Shown here: in pieces, positions 13,401 to 23,669 of the stretch
Layout of the letters: each line of letters begins with the position of its first letter
How positions within the stretch are numbered: the stretch's first letter is position 1
NCBI RefSeq assembly: GCF_000275845.1
Contig: NW_006766910.1
Coordinates: 204,049-268,048, forward strand
Source: Dichomitus squalens LYAD-421 SS1
Lineage: Eukaryota > Basidiomycota > Agaricomycetes > Polyporales > Polyporaceae
Direction: 5' to 3'
DNA: 64,000 nt
Notes under the pieces: generated by a model
Told to the model about the DNA's origin: nothing
Databases searched by the model: none
Seen by the model: only the letters and a program-made list of their open reading frames with translations
Made by a program: the position numbers and the translations under genes

Positions 13401-14908
13401 GTATCGCCGCAGACTATCCCAGAGGTGATCTGGTCAAGGCACAGCCGATTTGAAGTAAACACCAAGAGACTCACAGCACTGGACGCCGAACTCAAGTCCC
13501 GCCAATGTGAAGTTCTGTGAAGCGCAAGAAGCGACGCAGGACTCGACCGTCAAATTCTGGTCGTCCGGATTCTGGTTCGCAAAGACGCGACCGTTTGCAT
13601 TATCACTAGTACCGATCAGCCTCAGAATGAGAGGTCCCTTATATGAACAGTAGTACTCACACGTAGCACGCGGCGTATGTCCAGGTTCCGGGAAGGCCGG
13701 AGGTGACCGGGTTCACGAGGACAGGGCCGGTACCGCCTCCGCCTCCACCGCCGACAGGAGCGCCTGGAGTTCCCGTGATAGTCCCTGTGAAGTTGTAGAC
13801 CTATGAAGAGCATGGTAAGCCCTAGGCAATGCGTAGGAGATCAGAAGCCACTGACGTTCAGGGCGTTAGGACCGCCGCACAATTCAGTGGAGTTGCCAGC
13901 ACAGGCCATGTTGCACAGCGATGCATCGATAGGTGCCCCACCATTGGCGATGTTAGTGCTGCAGACTGGACAGAAAGGTGAGCGACGTAGATCGGTTGAG
14001 TGTATCACTTACAGCATTGGGCGGCAAATTCCATGCCGGCAAGAGGGAAGTTGGCGTTAAAGCAAGCTTCTGTGCATCCCTCGACTGTGAAGTTCCCAGG
14101 AACATTGACCCCAGTAGGCAGGACACGGGCATTCACGGAATCGCTGTAAACAGTTGTCTGAGATAGGTTTCATCAATCAGGTGATGCACTCACTTGAAGC
14201 AGCCCAATGATTCCCAGAGACCGACGGACGGAACAACAGTAGGAGGGGGCGGTGGAGCGACGCCGTTCCAGTAAACGCTCAGCCTGTCTGTTAAACCAAA
14301 ACAGATGAGAACTTCGAAGCCCGAGAAGATAGGACTACTCCCACTCACTTCCTGCGCCACAGATCTCGTCTGGGTTCCCCGTACAGGCGAAGTTGCAGTC
14401 CGACAGAGTGGCGTTAGTGCCGCCGTTGGCGATCTCGTCGCCACACCCTAGACAAGGATACAGCATGAGCGCAATCCATCTTATCGCCATCGTCATAAAG
14501 GCGCACGCACAGCACTCCTGGGCGAACTCCAACCCAGCGAAATTGAAGTTCTGGGAGGAGCAGAACGACACACACGACTCAACGGTCATGCCGGTCGTGT
14601 TCACCAATGATGCCCCACCGAGGGAGCGGGCGCCTTGGTCGCTATGTATGGCATGAGCGAAGGTCCATCATCCAATGAGCGCGAAACCTAGACGCACGTA
14701 AAGCATCCGAGGAACTTATAATCGGTTCCAGGGATGGCAGGGGTGGCGGGGTTCTGACGTGCGCGGAGAGTGGAACCATGGGATACCTGCAGGCAGAGGA
14801 CGTCGTTAGATCAGCGAGATGAAGGTTGGGGTAAAAAAGGTTGCGGAGTCGACATACATGGGGCAGGGACAGTACAAGCACTGCGAAGGAGGTAGTGAGG
14901 ACCACCAT
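10491..14908 (-). CDS. Secreted copper radical oxidase (glyoxal-oxidase type) with four WSC domains
   Basis: These enzymes oxidise aldehydes or alcohols to supply extracellular H2O2 to peroxidases. Exons: 14908-14858, 14786-14698, 14641-14511, 14447-14349, 14287-14194, 14143-14013, 13965-13856, 13800-13661, 13605-13475, 13413-13335, 13284-13254, 13188-13122, 13061-13034, 12979-12846, 12794-12679, 12623-12210, 12159-11940, 11887-11622, 11559-11533, 11478-11475, 11417-11239, 11185-10960, 10890-10877, 10798-10795, 10729-10491. All junctions keep phase and give 1007 residues. A signal peptide ([17 protein letters not shown]) leads to four Cys-rich WSC modules (about 40-128, 148-237, 272-364, 385-477). 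The catalytic part carries Cys561 and Tyr620 (radical pair), Tyr842-His843 in LYHSEST, and His928 in STHGNAMG. Their spacing matches glyoxal oxidase. The layout resembles the Phanerochaete cro3-cro5 group. Confidence 0.93.
10795..10798 (-). other. 4-nt micro-exon carrying a copper-ligand histidine codon
   Basis: CATG lies between a CACAG acceptor and a GTACGT donor. It supplies His928 and the first base of Gly929 in SSTHGNAMG, the equivalent of the third histidine/copper-site motif of glyoxal oxidase. The flanking introns are 78 and 65 bp, and the preceding exon is itself only 14 nt (10890-10877). Confidence 0.82.
11475..11478 (-). other. 4-nt micro-exon of the copper radical oxidase
   Basis: TCCG lies between a TTTAG acceptor and a GTTAGT donor. 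It bridges SPRVMTSM and [12 protein letters not shown] in frame. The flanking introns are 54 and 57 bp, the normal size for this gene, whereas skipping it leaves the frame broken. Confidence 0.8.
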
Positions 14909-17900
14909 CTTCAGCGCACCGCCAACGTCTGAACAGGAAGAGGGTGCTGGGATAACAAGATGACCGCAGGAGGGCTTATATGTAGCGCTAACAGGCCGCC
15001 TAAGAACCACTGGATGCGGCAGACGCGTCACGCTAATACTTACGGAAAACATTTGCTGGACCGATCCGACCATCATGTCACCGGAAGGCATTCCTCGCGC
15101 CGACGTTTCCCTGAGGAATCGAGTTTTGGCCGTCAACAGTTCCCTGGCTAAGAATGCTGCCTGGCAGTGCGGCCGGCGCGTCAGTGCATCGAGATTGCTT
15201 CCAGCGCTTTCTTGTCCGGCCTTATTCTCCACCGCACCGGAGGCGTGGCCTCGCTATTCAGAGGAAGAACTTCGTCAGCTGTGCAGAACGGACGTCCAGA
15301 CACAAAGATACGAACGGCATCGAGGGCGCCGTGTACAGTGGAGCGGTACAGTTGACAGCGTCATCAAGCCTGTAATCCCTGGCGTTACACCGACCGTTCG
15401 CGTCTGTCGGGCTTCTGATTGACCTGACAGATTCTTGCAGCGCCCGAATTGCAGCCCGCAGATGAAAGCAACCGAGATGTACAGTGCTCCCCACTGAAAC
15501 GAGTCGAGTGCGGTCAGGACGCTAAGGGTGCGAAAATCCCACGTGGCCGGGAGTCCTGAACATTTGTCCGCGCGGCGGGCTTAGCGTATTGAAGCCCATC
15601 TTCGATATCTATTCCCACCGAGTTGTCGATTGCTCAGGAACAGCGCGGCGCGTTTACTAGATCTCTGCCGTCGATTCGACGCGAACCGGAGAAACGACAG
15701 GGGTGCAGTTGCCCTGCGCCGGGACCCGACAGATCGAGTCCGGTGTGTACCTGATATAGGGCAGCGATGTTGATAAGCGGATCGCGTATGCATTGGAAGG
15801 GGGTGCGCGAGAACTCGGCATGCCCACCTTCTGGTAGTACGACGACGATGGTCCCTACGAGGCGGGATGCGGTTTGAGTCTCGCTGTCCTGGATGACGTG
15901 AGGAACGCTTCGCGCGGATCAGAGTCGGTACCATTCTGGGCCAGTGTAATAGCTACCATCCCGCATCAGCCAACGTCGTGCCCAGGTAACCTCCTTCAAA
16001 CGAAGCATCCGTTAACCCCTCCAGGTCCAAGTCCGCTTCGAATGGTAGTGACATGACAGGTGCTGTCGCGGCACCGGTGACAGTGCGGCTAGAATGGAGG
16101 GTCCCTGGAAGCAGCCGTAGAAGACTACGCGACGACAGCAACGTATGGTCTCCGGATACGGCCTTTGAGAGGAGTCGGGCCGGGTCACGGAACCCCTGGC
16201 GGCGAGCATTTGACCAGCAGCATGAGACCACGAGGGGGGTGAAGGTCGATAAATTACGAAGACTCACGACAGGTTCTCTTCTTCAACGGCTTGGATCCCG
16301 TATCAGTCATCGGCGTCACCCGTCGAAGCCTTCGCGAGACGTTGCGCTAATATTGTCCTCGGCGAGTGGTAGGGTAATTCGGAGTAGGGCATCGAAGCGG
16401 AATCCGATGGGAGTCGAAGTTGTATGCAGAGACAGCGTGCCGCCGGCGGATGCCATAAGATGTACGCAGGAATCTGCTTGATGCGGGGAAACATCACGTT
16501 AAGCCACACGCTCTGCGGACAATACTTCGTTCCAAGTGGGGCGACTGCTTACTGAGAGGAGTGGACTTGGGCGCGGAATCGACCGGCGGCTGCGTGCGAC
16601 AAGCTACCCGACCCGGAGGGCGATGTGGATCTGACATTCCTAAGACATTTGATAGGGCGACAATCAACCCAGAGATATGGTGCTAATGTGATCCGCCTAA
16701 CGTCTCGGAGACAGCGGTTGGACGCATTCTGTATAGGTTGGTCGTGCGTTCCCTGACCGTGTGCCAGGCACAGCCAAGGTACCCATGTCCCACAAAGCCA
16801 GCTCGTTCGTCGGCGCATTCTCACAGAGTGGGATGGACCGAGTCGGAGGGTCCCTGACGAAGCCGGCAATCCGTCTAAAGGCGATGAATACACGGTTTCT
16901 ACTAGTGCGATGCTCGGACGTACCAGAGCATACAGATCGTAGAAAGTAGGGGGCTTCGATGACGGTGAGAGGATGTGCGCCCGGCACCGGGAGCATTGAG
17001 CTGTTAATGGGATAAGTCCGAGATGGCGAACAGACTCACTGTCTTCGCCCGGGGAATTGCGACTCCAGAAGAGCCGGGGTCGGTCGATTTGGTCAGTCTG
17101 CATATACTGCGTCCAGCACAGTCACGTAACAGCGCTAGGCAACGACAAATCGAGGACTCCACCGACAACGGTCCCATGATAAAATCGTCTTCGCCCCTTC
17201 AATTGCGTGGTTTTGCTGGAAGGGGAAGATTATAAGCCGCCTTAATGACGAGTGGCATTGTTACATATCACTTGAATGGCGAGCGCAACGCTGGAGAATA
17301 GTCGATCAAACGTTACTGCACGGCCGCGGCTAGCCCTAGTATGGACAAGCGTTGCACGAGCGCATCTTGTGTACGCCCTTCGCGGCGAGCGATCGAATGA
17401 ACTTCAATTAAGGCTGAACGACGCCCACTTGGTCGTTTGATAGTGGTCACCATAAAGCACGGGATCGAATACTATCGCATTTGACGCAAGCGCACGTCGG
17501 TATGGCAAACTAAAGAGTCCGGATGCAGAAGACAGAACCTTAGCAGTCTCTTCGATAGCTGTGATTGTGGCACGTACAGACTAGAGGCGTGTCCACGACG
17601 GGATCGCATGGCTGTAGCGTCATTGGTATTCAAATAGGGCACAACGTGAACAGTGCGACGTAACTTACGCATACACCGGCAAAACGCCCGTCACCCCACT
17701 AGTCTGGCAGTAAAACCCATCGATGGCTACAACGCTCGTTGGCGCTACCTGCTCCGGTACAGTTGGCGCCTGCCGCGCAACGCGTGCCTTCTTGGAAAGA
17801 GAACGGTATCTTCTCCGAGCAAGGCGCCGCAAGAGCATCAGAAGCCATGGTCCGTTCAGAATGATCCAGCCGGTGGAAGAGGTGGCAGGCTGGCTGCTGA

Positions 17901-19911
17901 TCGGCTGATCTATCAGGATGGTCTTAGACGGCAGTGCCGTGAGCGAGCGATTGCAGGTAGCCGCCTCCATGGTAGGTAAATTGACGGAGCTACCCATCGA
18001 ACTGCGTCATGCGTCAAGTTGACTTGTGAGATGGCCCGTCGACTTTCCACACAGTTAGAAGCGTGTTCCTCAGGACATTGAGAACTGCAGGTTCGCTACG
18101 ATCCACGGTTTGGTTTGGGCATCAACAAGCGAAGTAGTAGCAGATGAAGCATGGAATGGAGCGACAAGACACACGGTGACCTTCAGCGGCGCCCCGGTGG
18201 CGTATGTTTGGTCATGCTTGCGATTTGCGCTTTGCTTTGACGCCCAAACACCCTCCCTCAAAAGCTGGGCCAAAACCCGGCTTAAACAATCGCTATATTT
18301 TCATTCCAGGTCCTCGCCGACTTCCTTGAGCCGGAGAGTCGCTTCGAAATGGTTGATTTAGTTGCGGATGAAGTCAACATACACATAACATCCGCTGACC
18401 TCAGTACCCCACAGAATTTTGTAAGCTCGGCGGCGTCCATCACAATCCGGCTGTTTTCTACGGCAGGATCACGAAGAGCAACTACTAGAATATTGGAAGT
18501 AGAAGGCCCGTCAATGAATCGATGACGGTGGGGGCATCCATACCGACATCACGGTAACTGAATTTGCAGGAGGCTGTACTCAAAAATCAAGATGCTAGGC
18601 TTACAGGAGGCAATAAGCGCATCTTCAAGTCCGCCTCAAATGATTAGCCAATGTGAATTATGTGGGTACATTTAGATCGTCCTCCGTACTAACCGACATC
18701 ATGTCAGATACTCTCTGTCATGCATAGCCTATTAGGACCCACTACTACATAGATCGCGGTCCAAGAAGTCATAATCAGAAATGCGGAAGTCCAGAGACGC
18801 CGCTCGTCTCTTGCCTGGGCTGTCAGTTCGGGCCAACCTGCGGAAGCAAGAAGGCCCCGAGGCATTAGTATGTTGCGCCTATGCTCAAGCTATGGACATA
18901 TCGATCCGTCTTTCGTGAGCCGCGGTGAGGGAACAGAGCTCGTTTCCGACATGAATAAGCATGTCTTCACATTGAACTAACCAAAACACTGGAGCCGAGC
19001 GCCATTTCTCACTACGCGAAGGCACTCCGACTTGCGATTCCATTGGGCCAGGATTCACGGCAGAATGGTCCCGTTGCTCGGGCAAGACTGCTACGACAAT
19101 TTGAATCAGCATACTATCTAGCCAGAGATAAGCACGAGTTTCAATCAGACTTGAAGGACCTCTTCCGACAGCAACATACTGGAGTTCATAAACGATGGCT
19201 CAGCTATGATACCGCATCTAGTCGCACAACTGCGGTCCGAAGCACCCTACTTCTGCGAGAAACGACGTCCTCGAGCTCCGAGCCGAGCTTCTATTCGCTC
19301 GCGTTTTACATGCTGGTCCCTGTTGCAGTCTTCCGCTTCCTGGAGGCTACCTGATCCGGGTTGCTGCCTATGCCCTCTCACTGGCAATTTCGAGCTTGCA
19401 AGCTTCCAAGTGCCGGGACTCCGGAGCTTTTTAGTCAGTCAATACCCACGTACGTCATCCTTCTGAGTAATGCCTCGTGTCGAATATTCAGTCCAAGGAA
19501 GCCTAGATATTACTGTGTACAAGGCACATAGACTCGCAGGTCATATGGACACCTTCTTTCCGTGCGAGACTGGATGATGTCATGTAAGATTAAAGCTAAA
19601 AGCCCTGGCGAAGCGAACACTACAAGCATGGGTCGTTTCTCAGTGCCACGGCAATTGCTCTCGCGAGCGTCAAGCTGTCAAACCAGAACGCCTGCCGGCG
19701 ACAGGAACCGGGCTGGTTCACAAGCCCAGAAGCTCAACAACGCTGGCATCCCATGTGATCAGCCCCACAAGGAACGGGTCCGGCGACCGCCCTGACGCCA
19801 TCGTATTCTTTCAGGTCAATCGGCGCGCCGGGGATAGAGTCGAACCTGAACGCCCAGAGCATATGTGCGAGTCCCAGAAATACTTCCTTACCTGCATGAG
19901 TGACTCCCGGG
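14909..19911. other. Gene-poor stretch of about 5 kb
   Basis: The first 100 bases hold the promoter of the oxidase (TATA-like ATATAAG near 14975, minus strand). Beyond that, open frames are short on both strands and none shows a domain, signal peptide or a chain of phase-compatible exons. No clear transposon ends or long repeats were seen by eye. Confidence 0.45.
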
Positions 19912-21505
19912 CTAACGCGACGTCTGTGTGAAGTCCGGTGTCCGCATGGAAGGTCGAGGAGGGGAGGGAACGGTGCATGAGCGAACGTACGGGGGCAGCA
20001 CCAACACTGTGGAGACTTGAGATGAAATATACCCGATGCCGAAGGACCAGTGATCGCGCTCCGTGGGGTCGGCGAGGTGCGCTGATTCGGCGGAGATGAT
20101 AGTGTCGCTGAGATAGCGCTCAGGCTGGCGAGAGGATGGAGTTAGGGGGGCCCAACGTGCGTCGTGAGGGCTCAACTTAGCCACTTACATGGAAGATGTA
20201 CGGATTCGGGTGTCGCACCGGGACCCTATGCATAGTCCACTCACGCTTCACCAGCTCATGCTGAGTCTACACCTCGACATCTGCATGAGTGACTTATCGT
20301 ATTACCGATGGCGCCGATATCCTTCGGGATTAGGGGATTATGGCATGTGAAGTCATCCGTGCTGAATTGGGGTGTTTTTGAGCAAGAAGGGTTCGTGTGA
20401 TTTGGTTGCCTCCTGCAATGCAGGTCAGATAGGGCCCACTAAGCTGAAAATCGAGTAGTTGACCTTGGCGATAGCTCGGATGTAGGGTCAATCCCTCTCT
20501 TCGTCTTCGTTCGGCAGGCGGTCGCGCCCACAAACGCGGTCGAGCTCTGTCTGTGCTCTCCCCTCGACCAAAGTAGCCCGCGAGGTAAGCGGCAAGCCAC
20601 TTTTAGACGGACGCGGTCTGCAATACCTACCAAGTTGTCTCGGTAAGCACGAGGGAAACCAGAGCAACTCGTCATCTTGACTCGAACTCCGCCGATGATC
20701 AGCGTGCCACACATAATGAAGATGGCGAGATCGTCGCGGCCCTCTTCTACGCCCGTGAGTAGCGTCTTGACCAAGCATTCAGGGACAGGGTCTCCTCCTC
20801 TTGAGACGGGCCTCAATGTCGACTATATATGGACGATTGATCTTCAGCATGTCCCGGCCAAGTCGCCGGGCCGCGCTCTTCATGATCCGGCGGGGAAGAA
20901 TTCGACTGCCTTCGAAACGGAGCCAGTCACGTTCCTGACAAGACAGGTTAGCATAACATTGTAGCATAGGACAGACACGTCGTCACGTACATGAACTGGC
21001 GCTCAATGCGGAGGACCTCTGACATGACAGGGTCGGACATGGACTCGGTCCCAATGCTGGAAATGAGCAAAAGAAAGATGTTGAGAGCCGATCGACTGGC
21101 ATACGGCGACGGATTGATCGCGTTTGCACCCGCCTTGCCGTCGACAAAGAGGTTGCGGATCATTTCTTTGGCCTCTATCGCTTGCCCGTATGTCGCCACT
21201 GTGCATGCGGTTAGCATTTTCTGTTCGATACGCTGATGTTTGCACCTGTGACCAGGTCAACTCGATATAAGCAATCGTGTTGAGAGAAAGGACTCAGGCT
21301 AGGTTAGCTCAGTCTCGTTGTGCCTGCTTGTGGTGATGCCTCGGTGGATGAGGATGGTTTGAACCTCGATGAACATCCTCTTGTGCGAAGAGGATATCGC
21401 GCCGTTGGCGATGAGGATATCGTTCACTACACGAGGGTCCGAGAGGATTGGAAGCTCTGGTTTCCGATGATACACGAGTATATGGGGCTATACTTCTTGG
21501 CCTAG
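19912..21505 (-). pseudogene. Decayed cytochrome P450
   Basis: Pieces of one microsomal P450 occur in the right order but in different frames. Near 21500-21330 are KKYSPIYSCIIGNQSF and, after a frame change, ILSDPRVVNDILIANGAI and MFIEVQTILIHRGITTS. Near 21190-20960 is a long block with EAKEMIRNLFVDGKAG and GTESMSDPVMSEVLRIERQF. Near 20870-20680 are KINRPYIVDIEARLKR, CLVKTLLTGVEEGRDDLAIF and the helix-I region TLIIGGV. Near 20530 are ELDRVCGRDRLPNEDEERD and an in-frame stop. Near 20110-20030 are PERYLSDTIISAESAHLADP and RDHWSFGIG. The RRxCPG heme-cysteine motif that should follow FGxG is not readable. Stops and shifts make it a pseudogene. The pattern resembles basidiomycete P450s annotated as O-methylsterigmatocystin-oxidoreductase-like. 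Confidence 0.8.
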
Positions 21506-22906
21506 CGGTAAAAGCTGAGCTCAGGGTACTTCTTCAGATAACGAAACACACCTAAATAACGTCCAATCAACGCCAAAATGGAGCGGTGAGAAGGATAGAA
21601 GGCTCGCCGGGAAAGGGAAGCCCAGTAGGACCTGCCAGAAGGGTGACTTTAGAGACAAAGTACTGAAACCTCAATATGCTATACAGACCACAGTCGTACC
21701 CCTGTCAGTGACCTGACGGGAAAGGGCAGTGATACAGCTCATGAATATGAGAACACCTGAGCGAATCAATCAAGCTCCGTGCGAACAGCGACATGTTTGC
21801 TCTGAGGGGGAAGCACGAGGGTCAATTTGCGCGGACAATGATTCTCTGAACCTAGCATGACTATATGTTGAGAGGAAGAGTGAATGAAGGTTTCAGGGAG
21901 ACCTTCTGTGCATTTATCGCTGACTGATATGGGTCGTAGGAACTGGGATTCTCACTATCATAGCATGGGCAGCTCACAACGCCTACACGATCGCTTCTGC
22001 AGGAGCATATCAATCGAAATCGCATAACCGTGTGGGGCCACCAAATGGAAAATTATCGCATACCGCAAATCACGTACAGCAGAGCCCCAATGGCTACATC
22101 GAAGCATATCATGAGAAGCCGCAGAATTGGGGCTGGGATGGCATTGCTTTGTGTATCGGGTGTCCAGGTGTCTGCCGGCCGCTGCGATGACGTCCAACGG
22201 AACCGTGGAACGACAGACATCGAATGGGTGTCGACCTGGTGAAAATATCTTGGTGTTATGTCGGAGTCCTTTGCGTGCCGTGTCAATTGCCGCCTGAGGA
22301 TGAGAAAACACTTGTGATTAGTCGACATGGGTATAACTATAAGTCCGTGAGGCCACTGTAGCCTGGGGATTCGTCGATCCAAAGACACATCGGCGCAGAT
22401 CAGCACTGAAGGCTCAGAGCTGGCCTGGTTGCAGTGTGTTGTTTGCTGATCGTTAGTCCGCTCTCGTCATATCAAGAAAATCGTCTACCGTTGTCCAGAC
22501 AGCACAGCCTCTTGCAGTCGCTCTTGGGTTTCCTGAGCTACGGCCGGAGCCTAGAATCCGGGAACTACAAGAAAATGGGGTAAACGTAGAATATCTGAAT
22601 TTGGGAGAAAGGAAGCATTGTCACGAGCGACACAGACCTGTTGAGCTGTATGGCTGTCCGAGACAGTATGTCGTTAACAGCCAGCTTATCGTCCATTCAA
22701 TTTTACTCTGCCGACCCGGTTGAATGCAGATCATCGAGGATCGTTCTTTCGATATGCGCCAGGAAGACAGCGAGATGATAGTATAGGTGGTCGCATACAC
22801 TGAGACTGTATGGTCGTAGTAGCTATGGCGGCGAACATAATGATGCTTGAGCTAGCAAACCAGTTGGTGGCTGGTCGTAACTACATGCACATGATAAATC
22901 AACATC
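21506..22906. other. Stretch without a recognisable gene
   Basis: No domain, exon chain or repeat could be supported between the P450 relic and the tRNA gene. Short frames on both strands look random. Confidence 0.45.
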
Positions 22907-22979
22907 GCCGGGATAGCTCAGCTGGGAGAGCAACAGACTGAAGTTCTGGAGGTCGCGTGTTCAATCCACGCTCCTGGCA
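22907..22979 (+). tRNA. tRNA-Phe (GAA)
   Basis: A 73-base cloverleaf. The acceptor stem GCCGGGA pairs with TCCTGGC. The D arm is GCTC/GAGC, the anticodon loop is CTGAAGT with anticodon GAA, and the T arm GCGTG/CACGC closes the loop TTCAATC. No intron is present and CCA is not encoded. A T4 run at 22986-22989 serves as Pol III terminator. The outermost anticodon-stem pair is an A-G mismatch. The sequence is identical to the gene at 42026-42098. Confidence 0.95.
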
Positions 22980-23669
22980 TTGTTCTTTTGATTCCAAACT
23001 CATCCCAAGTGATCTTTGATTTTCTCGCTTTGCTCACATCGAAACCTGACATTACCGCTGTCAAGTTTTCTTGGAGCCGTTAGCATCCCTATGTAAGTGC
23101 TTCACGCATGGCCCTGCAGCCAGAGGGCCAGTCATCATGTCATATGATGCCAATGCTCAAGAGGTCCATGAATCGTCAAAGTTGATGTGCAAGTACATGA
23201 CTCTTCATCGTCCCCAGGCCAGCCTCTTCGCCTGTACTCCCTATCGATCCGGCAATCGCAGGTAAAGCCAATTCAATCATGCATCGGCGTCGACGTGTGG
23301 AGGCTGGAGCGCTCGGTGGCTGGCGCTTACTCAGGGCGCAGCCGAGCGTCGCCTGCCAGGTTTAGTAAGATAAGTTGAACTTGAACGGCCACCGTCACCT
23401 TCCGGACACAATTCCATTGTTCTACAGTTTTGGTATCTGACCCAGTACTGAGATAACACGTGTCCGCCGAGTTGCACTGACCTCAGACCCTCAATCACCG
23501 CCGCTATAAAGCTCTCCCCTTCTCCGCGAGCTGCATCTGACTGACCCTATCCGTATTAAATCAGACACGTCATTATCCAACAACCATAGAGCACGCAACG
23601 CACACGCCCTTCGGCGGAGAACTTGGACGCGACGATCTACCTCAGTGTCGCGTGAGGTTCGAACACGAC
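22980..23669 (+). promoter_or_regulatory. Upstream region of FunK1-A with shared element and TATA box
   Basis: 23378-23400 contains AACTTG and CGGCCACCGTCACCT, also found upstream of FunK1-B and FunK1-C. A TATAAA box lies at 23505-23510, about 160 bp before the putative start codon. Confidence 0.5.

Noticed and set aside
5190..19440. Short identical string GACTCCGGAGCTTTTT near 5200 and 19420
   Set aside because: Only about 17 bp with no flanking similarity; treated as chance.
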